A DNA stretch of 24,365 bases from UMGS363 sp051881815. GTDB taxonomy: Bacteria; Bacillota; Clostridia; Oscillospirales; Ruminococcaceae. The translations under genes and the position numbers were made by a program. Location: positions 1 through 24,365 of the forward strand of contig JBJEQP010000019.1 in the NCBI GenBank assembly GCA_051881815.1, read 5' to 3'. The notes beneath the pieces are model-generated. The model had not been told where the DNA came from. It saw nothing but the letters and a program-made list of their open reading frames with translations, and did not search any database. Shown here piece after piece: positions 1 to 6,893 of the stretch (position 1 is the first letter of the stretch; each line of letters begins with the position of its first letter).

Positions 1-2
1 GT

Positions 3-33
3 GTAAACCATAGCTGGTTTGTTATGGATTTAC
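3..33 (+). other. Hairpin with a single bulged A, possible group II intron domain VI
   Basis: Bases 3-12 pair with 23-33 in a 10-bp stem, with only A28 left unpaired on the 3' side and a 10-nt loop. A helix with one bulged adenosine near its 3' base is the hallmark of group II intron domain VI, where that A is the branch point. The segment lies directly before the point at 52 where the cotransporter reading frame opens, and in-frame stops occur at 4-6 and 49-51. Against this, the distance from A28 to a plausible intron end (AC at 36-37, or AC at 51-52) is longer than the usual 7-8 nt, and the diagnostic domain V would lie outside the window. This is suggestive, not proven. Confidence 0.3.
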
Positions 34-51
34 CGACTAAATTTATTGTAA

Positions 52-270
52 CAGGGAGAGTGTTCGATAGAAGCAGGCTTTGTATGGTCTGATCTTCTTC
101 ACAATCTCGAACGTATTTCAGATCACTGTTCAAATATCGCAGGCTGCATAATAGAGGCTTCACACAACGACCTTACTCTGCACGAGGGATTGAGAGGTAT
201 CCGCAGCGACAGTACGGAATATTTTGAAAAATACAAAGAATACCTTGCCAAATATCAGATAATTTCATAA
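52..270 (+). pseudogene. C-terminal fragment of Na/Pi cotransporter (PhoU-like tail), interrupted at its left side
   Basis: The frame is open for 72 codons up to TAA 268-270. It encodes the end of the PhoU-like helical domain that terminates Na+/phosphate cotransporter family II proteins (NptA/YjbB type), with the characteristic stretch around GFVWSDLLHNLERISDHCSN. There is no start codon or ribosome binding site in this frame, and an in-frame TAA at 49-51 lies immediately before the first recognisable residues (QGECSIEAG). The visible part is therefore either a truncated gene or the second exon of a gene split by an intron or insertion element. The exchanger gene follows after 13 nt behind its own strong Shine-Dalgarno, so the two were probably co-transcribed. 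Family assignment rests on the conserved tail only. Confidence 0.7.
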
Positions 271-283
271 GGAGGTAATTGTT

Positions 284-1228
284 ATGGATATCCTTCAGTT
301 GTTTTTACAGATTTTCTTGCTTGCATTGGGATTTGTTTTGCTTATAAAAGGAGCCGATTGGTTTGTTGACGGTTCTTCCTCGGTTGCGTCACGTTTCGGT
401 ATCCCCCAGCTTGTTATCGGTCTTACTATTGTTGCTATGGGAACAAGTACCCCCGAAGCGGCGGTCAGCATAACAGCGGCATTCAGCGACAACGCAGATA
501 TAACCGTAGGAAACATTGTCGGCAGCAACATTCTAAATATCCTGATAATACTTGGATTGTCGTCGGTCATCGTTCCGATAGCTGTTGCAAGTTCCACCGT
601 AAAATACGAAATGCCGTTTATGATATTTGTTACAGCGTTGCTTCTGATACTTGGACTTGACGGCACACTCGGATTTGCGGATGGGATCATCATGCTCATA
701 TTCTTTGCGGTATATCTCATATATCTTTTTCTTATGGCAAAAAGAGATAAAGATAATCAGCCCGAAGAAGAAAGCACCAAGCAAATATCTCTTACCAAAT
801 CGGTATTATTCGTTATTATCGGTCTTGCGATGATAATTCTCGGCAGCGATGTAACTGTCGACGCTGCAAGCAGTATTGCAGAAATGCTCGGTATGAACGA
901 ACGCTTTATCGGACTTACTGTTGTTGCACTCGGCACATCGCTCCCCGAACTGTTTACCTCCGTGAGTGCTGCGAGAAAGGGCAATGCAGACATCGCAATA
1001 GGAAACATAGTCGGCAGCAACATCTTCAATATTCTGTTTATCTGCGGTATTTCTGCATTGATAATCCCCGTTCCGTTTGCGCAGAACTTCATATTTGATA
1101 TGATAGTTGCAATTGCGGCGGCAATCATGCTGACAGTATTCTGTATAATAGGAAAACACCGGCTCAAGCGCAGTGCCGGGATATTGATGCTTGCTTCCTA
1201 TGCTGTATATTTTGCGGCAATAATATGA
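284..1228 (+). CDS. Calcium/sodium antiporter (CaCA family, YrbG-like)
   Basis: This is an integral membrane cation exchanger of 314 aa, the usual length for bacterial YrbG-type proteins. It has the internal duplication of the family: alpha-1 repeat with GTSTPE (residues 53-58) and GNIVGSNILNI (76-86), and alpha-2 repeat with GTSLPE (217-222) and GNIVGSNIFNI (240-250). The acidic residue of each GTS-PE motif belongs to the ion-binding site. About ten hydrophobic segments are visible, with a hydrophilic loop at about 152-170 separating the halves. Family members exchange Ca2+ for Na+ (some also move K+); the exact ions cannot be read from sequence. The start is fixed by GGAGG at 271-275, 8 nt before the ATG. 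It follows the cotransporter fragment closely, suggesting a former ion-transport operon. Confidence 0.93.
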   Translation: MDILQLFLQIFLLALGFVLLIKGADWFVDGSSSVASRFGIPQLVIGLTIVAMGTSTPEAAVSITAAFSDNADITVGNIVGSNILNILIILGLSSVIVPIAVASSTVKYEMPFMIFVTALLLILGLDGTLGFADGIIMLIFFAVYLIYLFLMAKRDKDNQPEEESTKQISLTKSVLFVIIGLAMIILGSDVTVDAASSIAEMLGMNERFIGLTVVALGTSLPELFTSVSAARKGNADIAIGNIVGSNIFNILFICGISALIIPVPFAQNFIFDMIVAIAAAIMLTVFCIIGKHRLKRSAGILMLASYAVYFAAII

Positions 1229-1259
1229 TATTTTTTCAGCAATACAAAACCTTCCTATT

Positions 1260-1421
1260 TATACTAATATCAAATCAACCTATAGACAAATCCTCGGCTA
1301 TAATAATTCCACTCTGCGTCAAACTCCCTTGCAAGGCATCAAGCCTTACTGCGGTCGCCATCCTTGACTTGGATTATTCTATCTGTCGGCTTTGTCTATA
1401 GAACGTTTAAAGATTAGTATA
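1260..1421. repeat. MITE-like inverted-repeat element, copy 1
   Basis: This is a non-coding element of about 160 bp with terminal inverted repeats. The left end starts TATACTAAT and the right end finishes ATTAGTATA. The inner terminal arms share TATAGACAAA followed by CC, about 20 nt in from each end. It matches, in opposite orientation, the element at 17482-17657, including the inner segments GGATTATTCTATCTGTCGGC and CCTTACTGCGGTC. It contains no coding frame, so mobilisation would need a transposase in trans. It lies just after the exchanger gene and runs directly into copy 2. Confidence 0.8.
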
Positions 1422-1542
1422 AACACCAAATTAACCTGTAGACAAATTGGGCAGCTATAATTGCACCACTCATTGCCAAGCTCCCTTGACTGGACTTATT
1501 ATATCTGTCAGATTTTTCTATAAAACGATTTGTAATAATTAT
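1417..1542. repeat. MITE-like element, copy 2 (degenerate, internally deleted)
   Basis: This shorter and more diverged copy lies in the same orientation as copy 1 and shares the junction GTATA. It retains the left-arm pattern (ACCAAATTAACC, then TGTAGACAAAT), the inner blocks CTCCCTTGACTGGACTTATTA and ATATCTGTCAGAT, and the right-arm pattern TTTCTATAAAACGATTTG. About 40 bp of the middle of copy 1, including the CTGCGGTC block, is missing. The tandem arrangement suggests nested or adjacent insertion and later decay. Confidence 0.65.
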
Positions 1543-1549
1543 AAAACAA

Positions 1550-1583
1550 GCCCGAAATCGGTTCATTCAAACTGACTTCGGGC
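1550..1583. terminator. Strong hairpin, possible terminator
   Basis: GCCCGAA (1550-1556) pairs with TTCGGGC (1577-1583). After one A/C mismatch the stem continues through TCGGTT and AAACTGA, leaving a short loop. The flanks are AT-rich but neither side has a clean U run. It could terminate transcription from the exchanger gene, or act as a second stop behind the tRNA terminator on the other strand. Confidence 0.45.
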
Positions 1584-1611
1584 ATAAATTATTTGTATAA
1601 TTGTGTAATTT

Positions 1612-1643
1612 ATAAAAAAACCTTGTGAAAAATCACAAGGTTT
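1612..1643 (-). terminator. Rho-independent terminator of tRNA-Arg
   Basis: On the minus strand, CCTTGTGA and TCACAAGG (1621-1628 and 1633-1640) form an 8-bp stem extended by three A-T pairs, followed by a run of seven T residues (complement of 1614-1620). It begins about 9 nt after the tRNA CCA end, so it fits a monocistronic tRNA transcript. Confidence 0.88.
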
Positions 1644-1651
1644 AGTCTGTT

Positions 1652-1728
1652 TGGTGCGCTGCAAGGGACTCGAACCCCTGACCTACTGGTTCGTAGCCAG
1701 TCACTCTATCCAGCTGAGCTAGCAACGC
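1652..1728 (-). tRNA. tRNA-Arg(ACG)
   Basis: The minus strand folds into a complete 77-nt cloverleaf with CCA encoded in the DNA (complement of 1652-1654). The acceptor stem pairs GCGTTGC with GCAGCGC and the discriminator is A. The anticodon stem ACTGG/CCAGT encloses loop CTACGAA, giving anticodon ACG (complement of 1692-1694), which is normally edited to ICG to read CGU, CGC and CGA. The T arm contains the GGTTCGAGTCC pattern. It has its own promoter and terminator. Confidence 0.97.
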
Positions 1729-1748
1729 ATCTTCAATCAGCATAAATT

Positions 1749-1777
1749 ATTATATCACTATACAAGATGTTTGTCAA
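1749..1777 (-). promoter_or_regulatory. Consensus sigma-A promoter of tRNA-Arg
   Basis: On the minus strand TTGACA (complement of 1772-1777) and TATAAT (complement of 1749-1754) are separated by exactly 17 bp. Both hexamers match the consensus perfectly. The expected start lies about 14 nt upstream of the mature tRNA 5' end. This suits a constitutively strong stable-RNA gene. Confidence 0.9.
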
Positions 1778-1856
1778 GTGTTTTTTGAAATTTTTTTGGA
1801 AGAATTACAAGAAATTGCTTTAATAAAAAATGCCTGCTTATATAAGTTCTATTTCA

Positions 1857-1885
1857 TTGACTTTTAAAAACAATTGTGATAAAAT
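1857..1885 (+). promoter_or_regulatory. Putative sigma-A promoter for the alpha/beta hydrolase gene
   Basis: TTGACT (1857-1862) is followed after 17 bp by TAAAAT (1880-1885), predicting a start near 1892 and a leader of about 40 nt before the ATG at 1934. Two mismatches to consensus suggest moderate strength. Confidence 0.65.
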
Positions 1886-1933
1886 TAAAAAAATGATAAA
1901 ATAAACCTCTTTTTACAGAAAGGTTGGATAGAA

Positions 1934-2890
1934 ATGAAAAAATCAACAAAGGTTATAATCGCTTCCGTAACGGCTGTTGCCGCAGTTTGCGCCGTTGCTG
2001 CGAAGATATTCTGCGATTATGCGCTCAAAGCAGGCGACAAAGGCTTTACCGTAGATAAGCTTCCGCAGAACACCAAGAAAGAAGCCGACAAATACAGAGA
2101 GATACTCAAAAAACGCACGAATGAATATACAGAGTGGTTCAAAGAACATTCGGAGGATGTTTTCCTTCTGACGAAAAACGGCGTTAAGGTACACGCTCTA
2201 TTATGCACAACGAAAAAGCTTTCACGCAAGTACATCATAATGTGCCACGGCTACAAGGGTAACGCATATAACCTCGGTTTCCAGGCGTATAACTTCAGCA
2301 AAATGGGCTACAACGTCCTTGCGATAGACGGCAGAGGTTCGGGCAGGACAGAGGGTAAATATATCGGAATGGGAAGTCTTGAAAAGTCTGACCTTAAAGG
2401 CTATATAAACTTCATTCTTGCCCGTGATCCGCAGGCGCAGATCGCACTTTACGGCATCTCAATGGGCGCAGCGGAAGTAATGATGGCATCCGCAGACGGA
2501 CTTCCGCAGAATGTCAAAGCTATCGTTGAGGACAGCGGTTACTCCGACGTTTGGTCGATGTTAAAGCGTCAGGCACGGGAAACACTGCACATTTTCCCCG
2601 ATCCGATCGTGTTCCTTGCGTCGCTTTATGCAAAGCTTGTTATCGGACTTGATTTCAAAAAAGCAAGCGCAGTTGAAGCAGTTAAAAAGACGAACATCCC
2701 GATACTTTTTATCCAGGGAACAAAGGACAGATGTATCCCGTTTGAGATGTTTGATACTCTTTATAAGAGCTGCGCAAGCGAAAAGGAGACATACGTTGTC
2801 GAGGGAGCTGATCACATGCAGTGTGATGTTATTTATCCCGAAAAATACTACCGCACGGTAGACAGCTTTCTAAATAAGTATATAAAGTAA
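1934..2890 (+). CDS. Alpha/beta hydrolase with N-terminal membrane anchor
   Basis: This 318-aa serine hydrolase has the alpha/beta-hydrolase fold. The sequence shows HGYKG (105-109, oxyanion-hole region), a nucleophile elbow GISMG with Ser176, an acidic residue in GTKDRCIP (Asp265), and His294 in GADHMQ, in the correct order and spacing for a catalytic triad. Residues 6-26 form one hydrophobic segment without a lipobox, so the enzyme is probably tethered to the membrane with its domain outside. It resembles the BAAT/YqkD-like family of extracellular or peripheral hydrolases; the substrate is unknown (ester, thioester or peptide). The start is supported by GAAAGG about 10 nt upstream and the promoter at 1857. 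The next gene follows after 30 nt and is likely co-transcribed. Confidence 0.88.
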   Translation: MKKSTKVIIASVTAVAAVCAVAAKIFCDYALKAGDKGFTVDKLPQNTKKEADKYREILKKRTNEYTEWFKEHSEDVFLLTKNGVKVHALLCTTKKLSRKYIIMCHGYKGNAYNLGFQAYNFSKMGYNVLAIDGRGSGRTEGKYIGMGSLEKSDLKGYINFILARDPQAQIALYGISMGAAEVMMASADGLPQNVKAIVEDSGYSDVWSMLKRQARETLHIFPDPIVFLASLYAKLVIGLDFKKASAVEAVKKTNIPILFIQGTKDRCIPFEMFDTLYKSCASEKETYVVEGADHMQCDVIYPEKYYRTVDSFLNKYIK

Positions 2891-2920
2891 CAGAATTTTT
2901 GATATAGGATCAAGGGTAAA

Positions 2921-3649
2921 ATGAAAAACAAAGTCAAGGCTATATTGAAAGGAACAGTATTTATTGTATTTGCGCTGTTTATGGGCGGAATCATGCTTTT
3001 TGCCTATGCAATTGGCGATCTTGACCTAAAGTTAGGGATATTCTTTGCTGTTCTCATACTGTTAAGTATCATTGTGGCGGTGTATATTTTTAAAAACCCC
3101 GATAAGGTGGATCAGGGGTATGCTCATTATCTTAAAACTGATCCCGACAGGATAAATAACAGCCGTGAAAAGGCTCATACCCGTCATCAAAAGCGCCATA
3201 CGGATTATTGCATAAAGAAACCCGACCTAAAAAGTATAGTAACAAATCCGCTGTTTGCCTTGGACGGGAACAGACTATATAAAAAGATGATATCCTCTGC
3301 CGAAGAGATAGGAGTTTCCGAAGAAGAGCTGATAAGCGATGTCCGACTTGGAGAAGTGTTCAAAAGCATATTTTCTTTGATCTGTATCGGCAACAAATAT
3401 ACAGTATATTGCGACCCTATTCACGGTATACAGTTTGTGATCGGGAATGATTCTGTCAGAAAGATATATACTGTTATTGAAGAAGAGCAGGAGTATCATA
3501 TAAACTATTTCTATATTTATCTCGAAACAGAAAATCTTCGCTACAAAATGAGATGTGAAGATTATATGGAAAACGAGATACTGCATTACTACCTTTCGAT
3601 CAGCAGAAATCTTCATCATGATTGCATAATTGAAAAAATGAATTTCTAA
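2921..3649 (+). CDS. Hypothetical membrane protein with cytosolic C-terminal domain
   Basis: I do not recognise this 242-aa protein. Two hydrophobic helices at about residues 9-32 and 36-57 form an N-terminal membrane hairpin. A basic, His/Arg-rich linker follows (about 60-100), then a soluble region of about 140 aa with mixed alpha/beta character. Its end is rich in Tyr and acidic residues (around IEEEQEYHINYFYIY). It starts 30 nt after the hydrolase with an AAGGG site at 2912-2916, so it is probably the second gene of a two-gene operon. No catalytic motif is apparent. Confidence 0.75.
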   Translation: MKNKVKAILKGTVFIVFALFMGGIMLFAYAIGDLDLKLGIFFAVLILLSIIVAVYIFKNPDKVDQGYAHYLKTDPDRINNSREKAHTRHQKRHTDYCIKKPDLKSIVTNPLFALDGNRLYKKMISSAEEIGVSEEELISDVRLGEVFKSIFSLICIGNKYTVYCDPIHGIQFVIGNDSVRKIYTVIEEEQEYHINYFYIYLETENLRYKMRCEDYMENEILHYYLSISRNLHHDCIIEKMNF

Positions 3650-3737
3650 ACTTATATCTAAAAAAAGCTGTCAGACCGAGCATATTTTGTCTTGATAGGT
3701 AATTGCATTTTTCGGACACTTTTGATTTAAGGGTGTG

Positions 3738-4169
3738 ATGTTTACGGAAGAATTATTGGCTTATGCTTATTTGTTGGAAAATGGTTTTGATATAGAAAGA
3801 CTATACGAAAATAAACTGAATGAATTATATATTTCTGATCCGAATGACAGTAATTTTTTTGAACTTGAAATTATAAGTGGTGATATAAAGGCGAGTATAT
3901 GCTACATTAAAGAGCATATAGACTATCCCACTATTAATGTATCAAAATTTGGAAAAGAATTAATGAAACTCCTTAAACCGATTTATTATTCATTAAGTAT
4001 AGATTCATTTGGAGAGCTGATGTATTCTCTTTCGGAAAGCTTAGCCGGAAATTTGCAAGATGAAGAGCCGTTCATCAAATTATGTTATGCAGATAATCCT
4101 CTTTTATGGGAAGATAAAAATACAGCAAGAAAAAAATTTGAGGAAATGCTGTCATACTATGACAATTAA
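3738..4169 (+). CDS. Hypothetical small acidic protein (AT-rich orphan)
   Basis: This 143-aa soluble protein is not recognised. It is acidic, rich in Glu, Leu and Tyr, and looks mostly helical, with no membrane segment or Cys cluster. The frame can also begin at GTG 3735, but ATG 3738 is better spaced from the AAGGG at 3729-3733, although 4 nt is still short. The base composition is clearly more AT-rich than the genes on either side, and codons such as ATA, TTA and AAA dominate, which hints at recent acquisition. Small acidic helical proteins of this kind include immunity proteins of polymorphic toxins, but no toxin gene is nearby, so that is only a thought. Confidence 0.65.
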   Translation: MFTEELLAYAYLLENGFDIERLYENKLNELYISDPNDSNFFELEIISGDIKASICYIKEHIDYPTINVSKFGKELMKLLKPIYYSLSIDSFGELMYSLSESLAGNLQDEEPFIKLCYADNPLLWEDKNTARKKFEEMLSYYDN

Positions 4170-4234
4170 AAAATGAATTATTTATCTTTATCCTATTTGT
4201 AATCAAAAAATCTTTTCTCAAAATCAGTAAATAA

Positions 4235-4271
4235 CAAATGCGTTTCCGTCAAAACAGCGGAAACGCATTTG
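4235..4271. terminator. Convergent terminator hairpin between the orphan gene and ispE
   Basis: CAAATGCGTTTCCG (4235-4248) is perfectly complementary to 4258-4271, giving a 14-bp stem with a 9-nt loop. It sits between two converging genes, 66 nt after the plus-strand stop and 4 nt beyond the minus-strand stop. The flanks are T-rich on both strands but without a long uninterrupted U run, so it is probably a shared bidirectional terminator. Confidence 0.75.
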
Positions 4272-4275
4272 CATT

Positions 4276-5133
4276 TTATAAATATTCAATTCCATTTTGA
4301 GAAAATCCGCAGATCTCAGCAAAAAATCCCGAAGAAACAAGCTTTTTGCAGCAGCTTTCAGCGTTTTCTTCGTCCGAAAACAAGCCGAATACAGCCGAAC
4401 CGCTTCCGCTCATCTGCGCAAGAGCCGCACCGCTGTTTTTCATTTCCGAAAGTATCAAATCGACCTCGGGATTGCCCGAAACAGCTTCAAAATCGTTGGA
4501 ACAAAGCCTTGCCCAGCTTTCAAAGCTGCCGACAAAATCGTTTTTGTCCCACGGCGTATGCTTTATCTCGGCACTGTCAATTTTTGCATAAGCTTCTTTT
4601 GTCGAAACGCCAAGCTTTCCCTTTGCGATAAGAACACATCCGCAGGAGAGAGGGGAAATGGGAGTTATCACTTCGCCGATACCCTCACAGAGCGCTGTTC
4701 CGCCCGAAATGCAGAACGGAACATCCGCACCGACCGAAGCGCCTATCTTACAAAGGTCTTTTTTAGTCATATCGCAGCCGAAAAGCCTGTCCAGACAGCA
4801 TATAACGGCAGCTGCGTCAGCGCTTCCGCCGCCGAGTCCGGCTTCTGACGGGATATGCTTATCAATTGTTATTCTGACGCCCTTATCATCAAGTCCGACC
4901 GATCGGAAAAAGGCATCTGCGGCTTTATAGGCGATATTCTGCTCGCCAGAGGGTATTCCACCGCCGCATATTACTTCGATATTATTCTTTTCTGTTCGTT
5001 CGACTGTGACGATATCGTGAAGCGTGATGCTCTGCATAATGCTTTTTAAGCTGTGATAGCCGTTCGGAAGTCTGCCCGTGATATTGAGCGTCAGATTTAT
5101 TTTTGCGTTTGCTTTTACGGTGTGCTTATCCAT
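4276..5133 (-). CDS. ispE: 4-diphosphocytidyl-2-C-methyl-D-erythritol kinase (IspE)
   Basis: IspE phosphorylates CDP-methylerythritol with ATP in the MEP pathway that makes IPP and DMAPP. The 285-aa length is normal. Visible GHMP-kinase features are KINL with Lys11, NGYHSLKSIMQSI (24-36, substrate binding), the ATP loop PSEAGLGGGSADAAA (95-109), Asp136 in GADVPF, the SGGTAL stretch (142-147), and the C-terminal glycine motif SGSGSAVFGLF (241-251). The start codon lies within the end of the aminotransferase gene (8-bp overlap, ATG embedded in the last Asn-Gly-stop codons), which implies translational coupling. It is the last gene of the operon and is followed directly by a hairpin. Confidence 0.96.
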   Translation of the reverse strand: MDKHTVKANAKINLTLNITGRLPNGYHSLKSIMQSITLHDIVTVERTEKNNIEVICGGGIPSGEQNIAYKAADAFFRSVGLDDKGVRITIDKHIPSEAGLGGGSADAAAVICCLDRLFGCDMTKKDLCKIGASVGADVPFCISGGTALCEGIGEVITPISPLSCGCVLIAKGKLGVSTKEAYAKIDSAEIKHTPWDKNDFVGSFESWARLCSNDFEAVSGNPEVDLILSEMKNSGAALAQMSGSGSAVFGLFSDEENAESCCKKLVSSGFFAEICGFSQNGIEYL

Positions 5134-6304
5134 TTTTCTTCAGATCTTCAAGGTATTCTCTTATGCACTCAACAGCTGTTTTAAGGTGCTGGAGAGAATA
5201 AGCGTAGGAAACTCTTATGTAGCCTTCGCCGCAGCTTCCGAATGCGTCACCCGGAACAACGGCAACCTTGTGCTTGTAGAGGAGGTCTTCGCAGAACTGC
5301 TGGCTGGTAAGACCTGTTGACTTGATGCAGGGGAAAACATAGAATGCACCGCCCGGCTCAAAGCAGGTCAGACCAAGCTCGTTGAAAGCGTTGACAATGT
5401 ATCTGCGGCGCATATCGTATTCCCTTACCATTGCCTGAACATCATCATCACATTTTTCAAGCGCATCGATAGCAGCGTACTGTGAAATGGTAGGGGAACA
5501 CATTATCGCATACTGGTGTATTTTGAGCATCTGTGAAACGAGCGGCTGAGGACCTGCAACGTATCCAAGACGCCAGCCTGTCATTGCGAATGCCTTTGAG
5601 AAGCCGTTTACATAAAGCGTTCTTTCCTGCATTCCGTCTATCGAAGCGATGGAAACGTGCTTGCCCTGATAGGTAAGCTCGGAGTAGATCTCATCTGTGA
5701 GGACGAGGATGTTAGTTCCTCGGAGAACGTCTGCGATCGCTTCAAGCTCGGGTCTTGTGAGTATCGCACCCGTCGGATTGTTCGGGAACGGAAGGATCAG
5801 AAGCTTTGTCTTATCGGTGATCTTTTCACGGAGAGCTTCGGCTGTGAGCTTGAAGTTGTCCTCGGGTTTTGTTTCGATAACAACGGGAACGCCATGCATA
5901 AGGTCAACGATAGGCTTGTAGCACACGAAGGAAGGCTCGACAACGAGTACTTCATCACCCGGGTCAACAACTGCTCTTACGCAGAGGTCGATTGCTTCCG
6001 AGCCGCCGACCGTTATGATGATCTCATCCTTCGGGTCATATTTAAGCTCATATTTGCGTTCGAGATACTTTGAGATAGCGCAGCGAAGCTCAAGAAGTCC
6101 TGCATTTGCAGTATAAACGGTCTTGCCCTGCTGGAGAGTGGTTATAGCCTTGCTGCGGATAGTCCACGGAGTAGCAAAGTCAGGCTCGCCAACGCCGAGT
6201 GAGATAATGCCCTCCATAGAATTTGCAATGTCAAAAAATTTACGGATCCCCGACGGTTTTATCTCTTTGCATTTGTCGGAAAGAATTCGGTCATAGTCCA
6301 TCAT
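5126..6304 (-). CDS. PLP-dependent class I/II aminotransferase (AlaT/AspB-like)
   Basis: This 392-aa fold-type I aminotransferase has the expected motifs: GVGEPDFATP (37-46), GGSEAIDL (100-107, phosphate-binding turn), NNPTG (175-179), TDEIYSELTY (203-212), the PLP Schiff-base lysine in GFSKAFAMTGWRLGY (Lys237), and GGAFYVFP near the C terminus with the substrate-carboxylate arginine in GYIRVSY. Pairing with a Lrp-type regulator recalls Bacillus subtilis yugG-yugH (alaR-alaT), where the product is alanine transaminase. By that analogy alanine is a plausible substrate, but aspartate or aromatic amino acids cannot be excluded. Its ATG overlaps the regulator's stop codon (ATGA), and an AAAGGAG site lies about 12 nt upstream inside the regulator gene. 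Confidence 0.92.
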   Translation of the reverse strand: MMDYDRILSDKCKEIKPSGIRKFFDIANSMEGIISLGVGEPDFATPWTIRSKAITTLQQGKTVYTANAGLLELRCAISKYLERKYELKYDPKDEIIITVGGSEAIDLCVRAVVDPGDEVLVVEPSFVCYKPIVDLMHGVPVVIETKPEDNFKLTAEALREKITDKTKLLILPFPNNPTGAILTRPELEAIADVLRGTNILVLTDEIYSELTYQGKHVSIASIDGMQERTLYVNGFSKAFAMTGWRLGYVAGPQPLVSQMLKIHQYAIMCSPTISQYAAIDALEKCDDDVQAMVREYDMRRRYIVNAFNELGLTCFEPGGAFYVFPCIKSTGLTSQQFCEDLLYKHKVAVVPGDAFGSCGEGYIRVSYAYSLQHLKTAVECIREYLEDLKKNG

Positions 6305-6780
6305 GGAGAAACGAAGCTCCTTTCATCCTTTTCATCGTCATCGATCATAAAGCCCTTATCCTTGTATTTTTTGAGGTAGAAGTGCGTAGATGTCGAAACG
6401 ATGCCTTCAATAGTTGAGAGACGCTGTGCAACGAACAGAGCGATCTCCTTGTAGTTTGTACCGCTTATTGTAACGGCGAGATCGAATGCACCCGACATAA
6501 GCGTAAGGCTCTCAACCTCTCCGTAGGATAAGATCTTCTTGGCAATGGCGTCAAAGCCGAATTCGGCAGTCGGAGTGACCTTTACTGCAATGAATGCCGT
6601 AACGTTGTCCTTGTCTGCAAGTTCGTCGTTGAGGATGGCGGAATAGCCCTTTATAACGCCGCTGCTTTCATATTCCTTGATCTTGACCGCGACCGCTTCT
6701 TCTGTGTTTCCTGTCATTGAGGCGATTTCCTTGTTGGAAAGCCGAGCGTTCTGCTTGAGGAGTTTTAAGATATTGTCCAT
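6301..6780 (-). CDS. Lrp/AsnC-family transcriptional regulator
   Basis: This protein has an N-terminal winged helix-turn-helix (about residues 1-50, opening MDNILKLLKQNARLSNKEIA) and a C-terminal RAM/ACT-like effector domain of beta-alpha-beta type (about 62-140) that binds small molecules, usually amino acids. The frame is open to 6831, but ATG 6780 is preferred: it is preceded by GGATGG about 6 nt away and gives the normal family N terminus and length (159 aa). It is the first gene of the regulator-aminotransferase-ispE unit and probably responds to an amino acid related to the enzyme beside it. A promoter at 6830-6858 and a palindrome at 6894-6909 lie upstream, so autoregulation is likely. 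Confidence 0.93.
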   Translation of the reverse strand: MDNILKLLKQNARLSNKEIASMTGNTEEAVAVKIKEYESSGVIKGYSAILNDELADKDNVTAFIAVKVTPTAEFGFDAIAKKILSYGEVESLTLMSGAFDLAVTISGTNYKEIALFVAQRLSTIEGIVSTSTHFYLKKYKDKGFMIDDDEKDERSFVSP

Positions 6781-6829
6781 TACTACCCATCCTTTATTCA
6801 GAATTATGGCATTTTGCCACTTAATAATC

Positions 6830-6858
6830 ATTATACCACATTACCCCTGCAAAGTCTA
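6830..6858 (-). promoter_or_regulatory. Putative promoter of the Lrp-aminotransferase-ispE operon
   Basis: On the minus strand TATAAT (complement of 6830-6835) is preceded by TGG, making an extended -10 (TGGTATAAT), and a weak -35 TAGACT lies 17 bp upstream (complement of 6853-6858). The expected start is about 45 nt before the regulator ATG. Confidence 0.7.
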
Positions 6859-6893
6859 CAATTATTTATTACATTTTTCTGCATATTGCCAAA

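Noticed and set aside
1229..1933. CRISPR array or riboswitch in the longest non-coding stretch
   Set aside because: The repeats here are two unequal inverted-repeat elements, not regularly spaced direct repeats, and the remaining structure is explained by the hairpin, tRNA, terminator and promoters.
4297..4848. 183-aa open frame opposite ispE
   Set aside because: It lies wholly antisense to a well-supported kinase gene, has low-complexity composition and no ribosome binding site.
6781..6831. Longer N terminus for the Lrp regulator beginning at 6831
   Set aside because: The extra 17 residues do not fit the family, would lie across the predicted promoter's -10 and start region, and a good ribosome binding site precedes ATG 6780.
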